Below are positions 46,886 through 58,365 of a DNA stretch of 64,000 nt, piece by piece. Position 1 is the stretch's first letter; each line of letters opens with the position of its first letter. The notes beneath the pieces were generated by a model. The model saw only the letters and a list, made by a program, of their open reading frames with translations, was not told where the DNA came from and made no database searches. The translations under genes and the position numbers were made by a program. Source of the stretch: Isoetes taiwanensis (lineage: Eukaryota > Streptophyta > Lycopodiopsida > Isoetales > Isoetaceae); assembly GCA_021234155.1 (NCBI GenBank), contig JAJEKV010000094.1:2740782-2804781 (forward strand), given 5' to 3'.

Positions 46886-47153
46886 GACTCTCACCGTGTG
46901 CCAAATGAGGTCATGAGAAGCTTGCAAGTGGGTTTCGTGCACTGTGAGAGTCGTCTGTCCTTTGGAGATCCATGCTTGGTCAAATAATGAAATAATTCGC
47001 ATAATTAAGCTGTACTTTCCATTTTAAGCTTATTATGTCCTTCCATTTTTGTTACTTTTCTCGTTTTCATGTACAAAAGAGGTGAGGACTCTCGTCGTGC
47101 GCCTAGGGACCTTATGAGAATCTCATAGGGGGCTTTTGCGCAACATGAGAGTC
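46886..47153. repeat. Pair of 67-nt inverted-repeat hairpins
   Basis: 46886-46952 and 47087-47153 are each exactly 67 nt, starting GACTCTC and ending GAGAGTC, with about 14-15 pairs possible in a 16-position stem. The arms GACTCTCACCGTGTGC and GACTCTCGTCGTGCGC differ, and several changes are matched by the opposite arm. The loops also share similarity. Confidence 0.7.
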
Positions 47154-49159
47154 GTCCGAGAATTTGGTTCAATTTTAACTATGTTAATATAATTTGGAAC
47201 ATCGAACAATTTAAGATACTCAATTGGATTCTAATACTTATCCAATTATATCAATTTATTATATGCACGGATTTATTTATTCCGGCATTACTGTCACGTG
47301 CCTTGCATGCACCTCGCCAGTATATCTTTGGGCATTACTGTTACGCGCCTTGCATGCAGGGTGCATACATTTGCATCGTCGAATAGTTGTACTGGCTCTG
47401 TCTTCACCGTTTCCTATGTTGCTATGATTATATTTGCAGTTACACGCATGCCCTTGACGTACTCATGCGCCACCTCTCGGACTAGTCTTATAACGGATTG
47501 GTGGAGAATCAAAAAATTGGCACTCCTCTTAAAATGCTTGATTTTTCGAAGTGCCCTGCATGGATAGAGTTTCGTTTACGCTGGGTTTTGAACTTCTCAA
47601 GGTGTTAGTGCTTAATTAGTTCTACTGCAACCATGTCACGGATTCCAATAAAAAATTACATGAGATCAGACATTGCTTTGCAATGTATCAAAATGTGCTA
47701 TACTCTTTGATTGGGCCCTATAGACCTATTGGTTTTCATGTATTTGCAAATTTCCCTGTATTTACCAACCATGGAGTATTTGTTGTAGAAACATATTCAT
47801 GTGGGACCTCATATGTCCATGTATAGAAATTTGATTTATACACAAATACAATGCTAACCAGGGAGTAATTTTCATTTTTTACAGAATAGAATAGAACAAA
47901 CCCTTGTATTTATTGACGTTTGATATTTTGAAATTAGAGATTCCAAGAGGATACTTAAATTGCTTGATCCTTAGCATATGCCAAATTATTACCCTGACCA
48001 ACGATCGGGATAGCGATAAAGCAAGATTTAGAGATACTAATGATATTGCATGATGTTTTTTTTTTTTTTTGGATTTTTTGGATATGATATTTTGAGATGT
48101 GCTTAGCCATCATCTTCTTCTTCGTCGTCTTCTTTAATTGCAATGCATCATTGTATATGTGTTTCCGCAAGTGTGGGTACTGGAATCTAGAGGTCACCAT
48201 GGAGTATGTATCATTTGTTTTAGGTTTTCTAGGTAGTTCTTGACGTTTAGTACTTTAAAGATTAGGATTTCCACTATAATTGCTTGAATTGCAGGATTTC
48301 TAGCCATGATATGCTCTGGCCCAATGGCTTGGATAGCCATAAAGAGGGATTTAGACAAAAGTAACAAGCTTTGACATTAATTAAATCTCCCTTGTTGTTT
48401 TGATGCATCTTTGTATAAGGCGTCTAAGGGTAGGCGAGGATCCAATTACATATGTAGTTTGACATGCACTAATATAATTAACATAGTATTCCTTGGGGTT
48501 AGAATTCAAGACTGTGTTCCTTTAGCCAAGAAGACGATCAAACTTCCCATGGGAGTTGGCTTGACAAATTTTTAGACCCAACTTTGAAGCTAGAGTGTTC
48601 CCATGCAAACCTTCTTCACAGATGGCAAGGTCTGACTCTAAAGCCGATTTCATATTCTTAAAAATGTGAAAGGATAATAGGAAGTTCAGTCTGCTAAACT
48701 GATTTTGTCATGAAGTGGATGTATTTTTTCCGAGTCGAATAACTTCTATGGGAATATACCCTAATACATACTAGACTACCCTTATTGATTTAAATATAAG
48801 ATCAACGACGGTTAGACTCTTAGTATTTGATAGTCTAGATACATGTTTGAGTCTTTGTGGATGTACCTTAAGTTCCAAATATAAGATCACCTTCACATCC
48901 TGTTAGTTACCTTGGCATCCACATCTTCACTTGTGGAGTTTCCATTTTGTCATTCTTCATTCATCCGATAAATTCAATTTAATACATATAGTTAGATATC
49001 TGCCTTAAAATTTGTAGAAGTAAATATGTAGCACAATAACAAGGGGTTTTAGAAGGATTTGATATGGATGTAAAAATAACAATTCCTGAAACCATAAGAC
49101 CATATCTCCAAAACAATTGAATGGGTTGTTATAAAAAAAAACACATAGGTTTAAGATAA
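47154..49159. other. Intergenic, nothing recognised
   Basis: A/T-rich. A short direct repeat (gcattactgt followed by cgccttgcatgca) lies at about 47284-47366. Short homopolymer runs; no gene supported. Confidence 0.45.
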
Positions 49160-49255
49160 AAAAATAATCACGTTAGCTCATGGTTATATTGGTCAAAGTA
49201 GTCTTATTAGGACATTGAGTTATTTTGGTAGAGGTTCGAGCCCCCATAATTCATA
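49160..49255 (+). ncRNA. tRNA-like sequence, probable SINE head or tRNA pseudogene
   Basis: A-box-like GTTAGCTCATGGTTATATTGG (here TAGCTCA...TTGG) is followed about 50 bp later by a B-box-like GGTTCGAGCCCC. These are the internal RNA polymerase III promoter elements. The arms do not fold into a proper tRNA, so a tRNA-derived retroposon is more likely. Confidence 0.4.
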
Positions 49256-49904
49256 TTCTAAAACCTTAGGTGAAGCCGTATAGAGGCCCGATACTCCATC
49301 GAAACCTTAGCCGAACTCGTATTTCATATTTTATTGATAGGTGCCCCCAATCATTAATGACCATAAGCAAAACGAGAGGTGCCCAGAGGCTCCAACATAC
49401 AAACTGGGTTGTATGATCGAAGATCCGACGATTGTGGTAGTCCAGGGTGCATGTCCTTGTCACAAGTTGAATACAAATGCAAGAGCATCAATATCATCAA
49501 TGTTATATCTCCTTTCAAATTGCATGCTATACTGACGTTTGAAGAGATATAATTGTTTCCTTGTACCAAGTTTTTGCACCATCTATCATTATAGTTGTTG
49601 AATCACCTGTTGGCTTCCAAATTAAATTGTATTCTTCTTCTATCCTTAGAATTAAGTTGTAACCAATTAGACTGCCCAAATCTAAAGGGCCATTTCGTAT
49701 TCCTTCTAATTATACTAGCTATGTAAAACTTGCATTCTATTTGATTCTATCAATAATGCTACCTATTAAGAGCCACCACATGTCAAATTTACACATTCTT
49801 TTTGGAAAGGTACCATAGGGTGTTCAAATTCCCAAAGGTATTTCATACATGATGTCCACTACATCTACTATCAAGTTTGCTAGATAATGTAGTTTCGTAG
49901 CCTT

Positions 49905-50195
49905 ACAGTAAAAAGTAAGTTAACCCGCAGTTTAATGGTAGCATTGACTTTTGGTTTGCAACACCTATAGTTCAAAATGCGATGGCCGCTATTAAATGAT
50001 TGCAAAGTAGGTGGTGATAGCAAGTCTGCTAATGTGGTACCTCCCACTTCGTTTGAATGAGAAATGGATGGTTCAGTATAAGGCGAGATGAGTTGACCAT
50101 ACCATTGGTCCTTGTGGATTGGCTACATGTAATACATTTATCGTATTTATGATGTCATGATGAATAAAAGACTAGCTCGGAAAAAAAAAAAAAAA
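49905..50195 (+). mobile_element. Probable tRNA-derived SINE with poly(A) tail
   Basis: GTTTAATGGTAGCATTGAC resembles an A box, and TATAGTTCAAAATGC about 40 bp later a weak B box. A non-coding body of about 200 bp follows, ending gactagctcgg and a run of about 14 A (50180-50193). This head-body-tail layout is that of plant SINEs. No clear target duplication. Confidence 0.45.
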
Positions 50196-50522
50196 TGCTA
50201 ACTAACATTATGTCATTGATTAATTTTAAGCATATAAAGGGTAGCCTCCAAACCATGTCAAAATTCTGCGCAATAGTTTTAACAAGCCATTACTTACTAG
50301 TAGTTTTAATAAGAATATGCATGCACGAATCTATCTTACAAAACATAATTTGTTTTTATATAGCCTATAGCACAGATAACCAACATCAATAACCATGTCA
50401 CAAACCATTATAAGTTTTACAAACCACTATGGCATGTGGTTTTCTTCTACTAAATTATTTCATGCTTAAAAAACCACATACGTCATGGTTTTTATCTACT
50501 AGTTAAATATCGAAGTTCGTTT

Positions 50523-53123
50523 TTAGGCTCCTTGTGACGAGGATTGCTCCTCTTCATCAATACAATATAAGTTATTTTCCTTGATAATCTGATCGTCCTG
50601 GTTGATGACCTCATCAATACCCTCTAACATTCTAACAACCTTCTTCATCGACGGGCGCATATTAGCATCTTCATGAACACACAGGACTGCAGTATCTACT
50701 AACCTTTTCCCTTCTTCTTGGTTGTAATCTTCTTGTATTCGCAACCTAGGATCAATTAGGGTGCCCTTTTCTACACTGTCCATCAGAAACTGTAAAAATG
50801 GTGGAGAATTTTCTTGTAATGTAAGTGTTGCATAGCTTCTATGCCCAGAAAGAACTTCCAACATCACTATCCCAAAGCTGTAGACATCACTCTTTTCGGA
50901 GATGCTTCCGTTTACCCATTCTGGTGCCAAATAGCCAAATGTTCCCATCATTCTGGTGATGGCCATGGATGTCTGATCACTCGGCATCAACCTGCACAAT
51001 CCAAAATCTGAGACTTTTGCATTAAAGGATTCATCCAGCAATATATTTTGAGGCTTCACATCAAGATGAAGTATTTTGGGTTCACATTCTTGGTGTAAAT
51101 ATGCTAGTCCTTGCGCAGTCCCTAGAAGAATTTTGACTCTGCTTGTCCAACCTAGGAAAACATCATCATGGAATATCCATTTTTCTAATGAACCATTGGG
51201 CAAGAATTCGTATACAAGAAGCTTGTAGGGGCCTTCTGCACAGAATCCCAACAACTTAACAAGGTTTACATGGTGTATCTTCCCCAAAGTCTCAATTTCT
51301 GATTTGAATTCTTGCATGCCTTGACTATTGCTTTCCAATTTTTTCACTGCAACTTTCTTTCCATCAAGCGTGGTTCCCTCATACACTCCCCCAAAGCCAC
51401 CTTTGCCTATCACTTTGTTGAAGTTATTTGTCACCACTTCCAACTCTGGATAAGTGAAGCTAGATAAAGACATTGCTATATCAGGCGAATCATTTGGACG
51501 CCTCGCAAAAAGAACCCAGAGAAGTATCTTTATGATGACATGCATGGATGATTGAAAAGAGTGAAGTTTTGCTCCAATAGCTTGGCCATAATGAATGTGA
51601 CAAGCCCATAATGAGATAAGTATAAGAATGAAAGCAAGCATGGGGAAGGTAATCAATAACATTGAGAAGTCAAGAAATGCAAGACTACCAATGAATAAAG
51701 AGGCAACAACAGTGGAAAGATTTAGAAAGACAATGAAGCAAATTCTAACAATCCGACTGCAATATCTACGTCCTGGAAGCCTCGTTACCATGAGGCATAT
51801 TGTGTTGATGGCAGCTAGAGAGTAACTGATGAAGGATATCAAGTTGATCAGCTTTGAACAGTCTGATATATCTTGAATAGCATGTACAGTAGACAAAAGT
51901 GATGGTGCAACTGTTGTATAAGAGCACAAAATAGCCAGCATGTGTAGGAGAATTAGTGTAGTGATAATTTTTCGAGAATGTGGGCTGCTGGCAAGCAATC
52001 TGAGCAGGAAGGCTATGCTGGTTTGCAATGTGGCTAGATCAATAGCCAAAGTGGCCCGTGCAAGTTTCAAGGTCCAAGAATAATTATAATCACATGTAGT
52101 CCAGTGATGCAGGACAAGCAACAAAGGTGTTCCAGCTATTGAACAGAAAATGATAGTAAGCAGAAGAGACTTGCTGCGAAATGTCTTTGTGAAGATCCAT
52201 AAAAATTCCAGGCAAAGCATGGTAAAGGTAAGGCCGAGCAGCAGGCAACCAACTAAAATAGTTTTCCATCCTCCCCGAAGGCAATAATCAAATTTAGCAG
52301 AGCTGTTAGAATAACAGACAGGTTTCCAAGTCCACATACCTTTATAAAGTGTGTAGATCATGAAGAATCCATCTTGATGTAGCCTGATAAAGCTGTTATT
52401 ATCCAAATCTTTTCCTTTATAAATAGGAACGTCGAAGTATACCAAACCACTCGTATCGAAACACCGTATAACTATCTCATTCGGATGATATCTAGAATCA
52501 GGGAAGTTAGGCTTAGTTATATACAGCTGACCCTTCACGCCCTTGTCCCACGGGATTTTGCATTGTGTCTGAGACGACCTCTTGAGCACTAAGCTTCCTC
52601 CCTCATCAAACGTAACTGAAGCATTTTTTGCTGAAAGCCTTGTGAAATTCTGCCCCATAAGCAGAACATCTGTCGCGTAATCCATGCTCTGCCATACTAC
52701 TGTGTCGTTTGCATCGTAGAACTTCAAATTTCCATCTTGTTGAAGCTCATACCTCTTCACATTCGACCCTGCTGACCAAATGTCTTCCCCCCTTGAATTT
52801 CTTAGAACAATTATTCCACTGGAATTCAGCTCTATCCGGGACTTCTCAGTTACTCTTTGCTCTGAATCCCAGATCATTTGAGGGTTCGCATTCTCAACCC
52901 TCATATAAATTCCAAATTGATATCTGCGCTTCCTTCCTGGCATGCTTCCAAATGACAGCGAGAACCGTTCATTGCCCAAAACTGCCAATTTGTCCACCAA
53001 AACTGGATAAAGGCGAGTTCTATCAGAATGCCATACTAAATTGGAAGCAAAAAGTGTATAGTTAATGGAGAGGGAGACAGCTCCTGTTATGGAGCAGCAG
53101 ATTAAGAAGAAAAATATTGCCAT
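50523..53123 (-). CDS. Receptor-like kinase: bulb-lectin ectodomain, seven-span membrane domain, cytoplasmic kinase
   Basis: 866 residues in one exon. A signal peptide (residues 1-20) leads a bulb-type (G-type) lectin-like ectodomain with RIELNSSGIIVLRNSRGEDI and ELQQDGNLKFYDANDTVVWQ. Then come about seven hydrophobic spans, near residues 287-310, 319-339, 354-378, 386-411, 425-447, 457-483 and 486-510. An odd number puts the kinase in the cytoplasm. The kinase (570-835) has GKGGFGGVY, VAVK with Lys594, Glu609, HLDVKPQN with Asp688 and Asn693, DFG at 706-708 and APE at 733-735; Leu before the catalytic Asp makes it a non-RD kinase. All catalytic residues are present. Usual lectin kinases have one membrane span, so the polytopic middle is unusual. 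Confidence 0.92.
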   Translation of the reverse strand: MAIFFFLICCSITGAVSLSINYTLFASNLVWHSDRTRLYPVLVDKLAVLGNERFSLSFGSMPGRKRRYQFGIYMRVENANPQMIWDSEQRVTEKSRIELNSSGIIVLRNSRGEDIWSAGSNVKRYELQQDGNLKFYDANDTVVWQSMDYATDVLLMGQNFTRLSAKNASVTFDEGGSLVLKRSSQTQCKIPWDKGVKGQLYITKPNFPDSRYHPNEIVIRCFDTSGLVYFDVPIYKGKDLDNNSFIRLHQDGFFMIYTLYKGMWTWKPVCYSNSSAKFDYCLRGGWKTILVGCLLLGLTFTMLCLEFLWIFTKTFRSKSLLLTIIFCSIAGTPLLLVLHHWTTCDYNYSWTLKLARATLAIDLATLQTSIAFLLRLLASSPHSRKIITTLILLHMLAILCSYTTVAPSLLSTVHAIQDISDCSKLINLISFISYSLAAINTICLMVTRLPGRRYCSRIVRICFIVFLNLSTVVASLFIGSLAFLDFSMLLITFPMLAFILILISLWACHIHYGQAIGAKLHSFQSSMHVIIKILLWVLFARRPNDSPDIAMSLSSFTYPELEVVTNNFNKVIGKGGFGGVYEGTTLDGKKVAVKKLESNSQGMQEFKSEIETLGKIHHVNLVKLLGFCAEGPYKLLVYEFLPNGSLEKWIFHDDVFLGWTSRVKILLGTAQGLAYLHQECEPKILHLDVKPQNILLDESFNAKVSDFGLCRLMPSDQTSMAITRMMGTFGYLAPEWVNGSISEKSDVYSFGIVMLEVLSGHRSYATLTLQENSPPFLQFLMDSVEKGTLIDPRLRIQEDYNQEEGKRLVDTAVLCVHEDANMRPSMKKVVRMLEGIDEVINQDDQIIKENNLYCIDEEEQSSSQGA

Positions 53124-55044
53124 TTGTTTGTGGTTCTATCTATCTATCTTACTTATAAAAACGTAACTGGAAGCAAGTATAATCTTACCAGTAATTAGTA
53201 ATGGTGCCCACAACATTGCTGGAAACCTGCAAAAGATTAGAACTTAGTAAATAAAAATTTTGAAAATATTTGTGATTCTTTGTTAATTTCTTTTCTAAAA
53301 GCTTATGACCAAGCATGGATGTGCTTCTCACACCAGCTCTAGGAGTTGATGGGTGGCAAGAAGTAAAATCATATCTATTCCACTCCAACTAATGTTATTT
53401 TTTTTTTAGAGTTGGTTCAATGATGAACCTTTAGTTGTGTGGTTTGTGTTATTTGGCATTTAATATCTCCGAGTAATTTTTTATTTTGACATTTGTTTAC
53501 ATCCTTATAAATATCTTTGTGTGACAAATATTATAGTGCAAAAGAAGCACTTTGATATTTGTTTACATCTCTAGTAATATCTTTGTGTGATAAATATTAT
53601 TATTGCAAAAGAAGCACTTGGAAAAGAAAAGCCAAAAAGAAGCTTCTTATTCTATAGTAATAGTGGGGAGCATTGATGGACTAACATTCCCTTATCCATA
53701 TTCTATGAAACATTGTATTTTTTATATTTGTGTTTAGATGAGACACCATGTACACATCCAAAAGCTTGAATAGGGACTTAGCTTTATGTTGATCTCAATT
53801 ACTATGTGTAAAGACTTCAACTAAGTGTGGATCTCAATTATTATGTCAAGAATCCAGCTTGAGTCTTATATCATCGCAAAGGGAGAAGTATCCCTGCAGG
53901 TTGCATGGTCAGGTTATTCCACTGCTATTATTCTTATTCATGGTTAGATTATTCTTTTTTATTATTCTTATTCAGAGAACAGTGTATGGCATGGAATATT
54001 TCTGAGGCTTCCATATGTTAAAATGCATGACAACTATAGGCACTTCTGTAATCAGGCATGAGATTAGAGTGATTATATCTAATGTATGGAAATGTGTAAA
54101 CAGTTATATACGATGCAAAATTTTTCCCTAGATATAGCTATGTTGATTGCTTAGAATCACCACCACAAAGCACAATTTGAAATCTAAAAATATATTGAAG
54201 TGCTCATATCTAACTCGTTTCTCCTAAATCTTCTCACATGCACCAAGTATTAATAAAAGAAGACCACAAAGTGTAAAGACATTAATCTCTTATCATAATT
54301 GTATCTTCAATTTTACTCATACATACATATGAATATGAACTTCATGTAATGTCTTCATTAACGTTCAAGCACCAATATACCTTATCAACAGTAGAACATA
54401 AGAATTTACGTCTTGAAACAATATTACTAAGCAAGACAGTCAAATCTCCATGAGCTTCAAGATGCTTACTTCTTCTCACATGCACCAAGTATCTATGATG
54501 GAAGACCACGAATTGTAAAAGATATTAATTTCTCACCTTACTATAATTGTATCTTCAATTTTAGTCCACATACATATGAATATGAACTTCATGCAATGTC
54601 TTCACTAATGTTCAAGCAGCAACATCTTCTTTTTTATTTTTAGATTGTGTTGAGTTCCGTGCCAGGGAACGCCGCATGTTCTTTCCCGTTTACGTTCCCC
54701 CTAGCGGGATCTTGGTTGCTCGAATTGAATGCTAAGAATGCCCAAGATTTCAAACTCAGGCACCAGCATTGAATGATATAAATTTGAATGACAAATATCC
54801 GGATGGCTTGCTGCTATATAAAATTCCATCGACTGAAATCCTCTCATCATTTTTGGCGCCTCAAATTCTCATTTTGGTGCCTCACCTGGGTCGGACGTCA
54901 CATTTTTCTTGCAAAACATGAGTATCAGTTGGGTCAGATCTTCCTAAATTTTTCTGATCAGCTAGGCCGGATCTTCTTGAAATTAATGAAGTATTTTTTA
55001 TTCCAAGATTGAAGGCGTTAGAGTTGGTTGTCAAGGCTGGGTCA
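53124..55044. other. Intergenic with two short tandem duplications
   Basis: Upstream of the receptor kinase. At about 53487-53620 a 66-bp unit (tttgtttacatc ... aaaagaagcactt) occurs twice. At about 54240-54625 a unit of about 240 bp (accaagtat ... atgaatatgaacttcatg ... gttcaagca) occurs twice. No gene supported. Confidence 0.6.
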
Positions 55045-56672
55045 TGTGACGTTCCAAGGGAATATACGCCCTAAATACGTATATTCCTGGACCCGTCACC
55101 ATACAAGTCTACCTAGGTAGCCTTGTATGCCTGGGATAAGTGGCAAGGGGTGCACATCTAAGTTAATTGCTTAACTTAGATAACCTTAGGATAAGGCCCA
55201 TTTCCACATGGCCTTATCCTATTGGAGCAACCGCCACACGGCCCCATCCTAGTGGTGCCACGTGGCATCCACACCTATATTAGCTCTAACCCTAACCCTA
55301 GACCTTTTTTTCCCTGACCTAGCACCTAAGCTCTCATCCACGTGCGAAACCCGTTTTTGAGCATCGATTAAATCATAGCCTAGCACGGGCGGCGGCCACG
55401 GAAGGTGTGTATGATCGTTGAGGGAGCAAGTCTTGAACCTCGTCAAGGAGCATGGAGACGCCGGGGATGGGAGGAAGCGGAGGAGGAGGTAGGTTGAGTA
55501 GAGTTTATGTTAGTTCACACGGGAGTTAGCATTCGAGGTGGGTTAGTATTTTGTGCCTAGGTTAGAGCCACCCTAGATCCATTGTTGAACATCTTGCACC
55601 CTAATCAAGGAACCCTAACTGATAGATAGATATGTATGATTAGGTTAAGATGTTCATATGATATTGTTCATGATGATTATGTGATGATGGTTGATCATGT
55701 TGTTCCTCTTGTGTTGGGAAGGGGGGTAGAGACCTAGGGCCATATGTAGTATGCTCCTAGTGTAGATCCCTTAGTTCCTATTAATTGCGGCCTGTGCATA
55801 GGAACCCACCGGGCTATGGAGGCTATGATGTGACTCAGCACTACACAACGGGGCTAGAGGCAATATGGAGGGAGGATCCCCGGCCGCGGCGGGGCTACTG
55901 AGGGGATCCCATAGTGGGCTAGGGCCGATGGCGGTCACTTCGTGTGGGCCGGGCATGGGTCCGACACCTCCTGGGGCGAAGGTGTCGCCCTGCCTCTCAA
56001 GAGTTGCAAGTGTCAACTTGGCTCTTGTTTTGGGGGGTTCAGTCGGGTACGAATCGTGTGTCGTCACGATTCTCTAGCCGCCCATGGAGCCTCTAGACCC
56101 CGGGAAGGGGAGATGCAACCCTACCTACCTCTACGGACCAGGGAGATGCAACCTGGAGTAGTCCCGATGGGTGATACCATGGGATTACGTATCCGGAAGG
56201 TTAGAGTCATGCCAGAGCCTGATCTAGCCCATCTGCAAAGTATGCACAGGAGGGGCGGATGGAGTGGTCAACCCTAGCCATTGTCTTATGCCAGCCCCGC
56301 CATTGTTATGACTCGGTCTGCTCTATCTTGAGGCCTATCCAGTCAGTCGACTTCCTTATGTGTCGGAGCCACGGGTAGGACCTCTCATGTTTTATGGCAT
56401 ATGATTATGTTCTTTGCATCTATGGATATGCGATTGAGCTACCCTTCGAGGTAGCATATTGTATCGTATTGCTAGTTCTGACGTGTTTATGCTTCCGCTG
56501 TGATAGGAGCCCATAGGGGAAGGGCGCGCAAGACACCTTCGTGTCCCCTTCCCGCACTACGGAGCTTCCAAAGTGCGGGATAGACGGAGGGCCTGTGCGG
56601 TTGTTGAGCCGGACGGGGGATTTCCTGCCGGGTGTACGGCCGGGTGCCGTATATTTAGCAGGGAGCGTCACA
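55045..56672 (+). repeat. 5' LTR of E2
   Basis: 1628 bp, begins TGTGACGTTCC and ends AGCGTCACA, so the ends form an inverted repeat TGTGACG/CGTCACA. It shares blocks with the E1 LTR, for example aggaggggcggatggagtgg, and an early gaccatgt-type U3. Its 3' copy lies beyond the window; the start is set by the E1 boundary and the following primer-binding site. Confidence 0.85.
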
Positions 56673-56673
56673 A

Positions 56674-56686
56674 TGGTATCAGAGCG
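56674..56686 (+). promoter_or_regulatory. Primer-binding site of E2
   Basis: TGGTATCAGAGCG one base after the LTR, initiator-Met tRNA type. Confidence 0.9.
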
Positions 56687-57156
56687 ATGTTCTTGGTTGA
56701 CCAAGAACTAGCACTGACCATAACCATGAAAGTAGCCTAACAAGACCTATAGGGGTGCGAAATAAAATTTCCACCATCGAACCTCGAAAATAGGAGGAAA
56801 ATTTTTTTTCTCCTAGGTAGTAGTCCGGAATTAGGTTAAGTGTTAGACTAAGGAATGAATGAGTCAAATTCACCTTCTAGTAAAATTGGAGTGAAAATTA
56901 TGCATCTGCATCAAATTTCACCAAAAATGAGTCAAAGAATCATGCCAATCTGAGACCCGAGTGAAAAATGGTGCAAATCTATGATTAATACTTCAAACTA
57001 TTAGGAAATTTGAAATTCTAAAGGTATGATACGAATTTAGGTATGTGTATTAAAAATTAAGTATATATTATTAATAAGGGTACTATGGTGTAATTAATAA
57101 GGGGGGGCTAATAAATAGGCCTAATTATGGTAGGAGAATATTCCCAGGGACCCTCC

Positions 57157-57166
57157 TTTTTAAATA
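57157..57166 (+). promoter_or_regulatory. TATA-like element upstream of the E2 H3 gene
   Basis: TTTTTAAATACCCC about 98 bp before the ATG, followed by CACCTCATTTT as in the corresponding sites of E1. Weaker match than the other three sites. Confidence 0.45.
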
Positions 57167-57255
57167 CCCCTGACACCTCATTTTCCCTCCAAACTTTTTC
57201 TCCACCCTATCTCTCTTGATCAGCCTTACGTCATCTGTTCTCCCTACCGTTAAGT

Positions 57256-58365
57256 ATGGCAAGAACCAAGCAAACCTACAGGAAACCTGGCACTAGGCCC
57301 ACCCTCTCCATGGCGCAGGCAGCAGGGCGGCACGTCAAGAAGGTCCCCGAGCACCTTCGGCCGAAGCCAGGCGAAGAGGAGTTTCCCCCCAGCAGCAGCG
57401 ACGCGACCTACCATGACGCTGAGGAGGGGGGATCTGACAGTAGCTCTTCGTCAGCAGGCACCCAGAGAACCGGAGAATCTCGCCACTTCGGGGCCTCAGA
57501 CACCGAGGTGGAAGAACAGGTTGAAGAACAGGTGGAAGAGCAGCACCACCACCAAACCGAAGAAGCGGGCCCTTCAGTGCCCAAGAAGAAGGGTAAGGAG
57601 AAGGTTGCGGAGTGGCCGGAAGACAGGGCCGCAAGGAAGAAGAGAGAGAGAGAGCGGGAGCTGAGGGAGCAGGAGAGACGCACCAAGAGAAGGAACGACC
57701 GGCCTCGCACGACCGTCGTTATTGAAGAGCCCCGGCCGGAGGAGGAAGAGCAAGAGGACGAGGTCGAGGAGGAAGAGGAAGACGTTGGGGAGCCCTCGGA
57801 CCCCAACGCACGCCCACCCTACCCAAAGTGGCCCAAGCCACCAAAGGTAGTCAAGAAGCAGAAGGTGGGCGAGCGGGCATTCGCGCTCCAAGAGGATCGC
57901 GAATTCAAGCGCCGCTTGAAGGCATACCAGGAGTACCTCCGTCGCTGGACGAGGTACAATGATTGGTATTGCAAGCAGAACGTGGAGCGCTATGTCAAGG
58001 GCGGCCGGCCGAAGAAGGACCAGCCGAAGTCACCACCTCCACGTCCGGTGAAGCCGAAGAAGGTCCACCATGGGCCTAATTCGCCGCACGCCCGCGTTTT
58101 CCGGGAGATTAAGCACTTCCAGCAGTGCACTAATCTCCTGATTAGGAAGAAGCCCTTTGAGCGCCTGATGCGGGAAATCATGCAGGAGTTCGTCACCGAC
58201 TATAGGGTGACATCTCTGACGACACGGGTCCTGCAGGTGGCAGCCGAAGCAGAGCTGACCCAGCTTTTTGAGGAGGGCAACCTATGCGCAATTCACGCCA
58301 AGAGGGTGACCGTAATGCCCAAGGACCTCTACTTGGCGCGAAGAATCCGCAAGGAGTACCCTTGA
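57256..58365 (+). CDS. Histone H3 variant encoded by a retrotransposon, intact
   Basis: 369 residues. Residues 1-15 are [15 protein letters not shown]: identical to the H3 tail at A1 R2 T3 K4 Q5 T6 and R8 K9, with Tyr for Ala7 and Pro for Ser10. Residues about 16-276 are an insertion absent from ordinary H3 (136 residues): Ser/Glu-rich, then basic ([20 protein letters not shown]), then acidic ([18 protein letters not shown]), then Pro/Lys-rich. Residues 277-369 are a full H3 fold: [52 protein letters not shown]. By eye about 60 percent of 88 positions match canonical H3. Loop 1 has canonical length, unlike typical CENH3. It may enter nucleosomes or mimic the H3 tail (inference). Confidence 0.93.
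   Translation: MARTKQTYRKPGTRPTLSMAQAAGRHVKKVPEHLRPKPGEEEFPPSSSDATYHDAEEGGSDSSSSSAGTQRTGESRHFGASDTEVEEQVEEQVEEQHHHQTEEAGPSVPKKKGKEKVAEWPEDRAARKKRERERELREQERRTKRRNDRPRTTVVIEEPRPEEEEQEDEVEEEEEDVGEPSDPNARPPYPKWPKPPKVVKKQKVGERAFALQEDREFKRRLKAYQEYLRRWTRYNDWYCKQNVERYVKGGRPKKDQPKSPPPRPVKPKKVHHGPNSPHARVFREIKHFQQCTNLLIRKKPFERLMREIMQEFVTDYRVTSLTTRVLQVAAEAELTQLFEEGNLCAIHAKRVTVMPKDLYLARRIRKEYP

Noticed and set aside
49160-49255. Functional tRNA gene
   Set aside because: Box-like promoter elements are present but the arms do not pair into a cloverleaf.
52709-53065. 118-residue plus-strand ORF
   Set aside because: Antisense to the lectin domain of the receptor kinase.
55280-55300. Telomere repeat (ctaaccctaaccctag)
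   Set aside because: Only two imperfect units within the E2 LTR, in a leader-like context; too short to mean telomeric DNA.
57408-57891. Minus-strand ORFs of 132 and 105 residues
   Set aside because: Antisense to the charged insertion of the E2 H3 protein.
57256-58365. E2 H3 as centromeric CENH3
   Set aside because: Loop 1 has canonical H3 length and the tail begins ARTKQT, which CENH3 tails normally lack.
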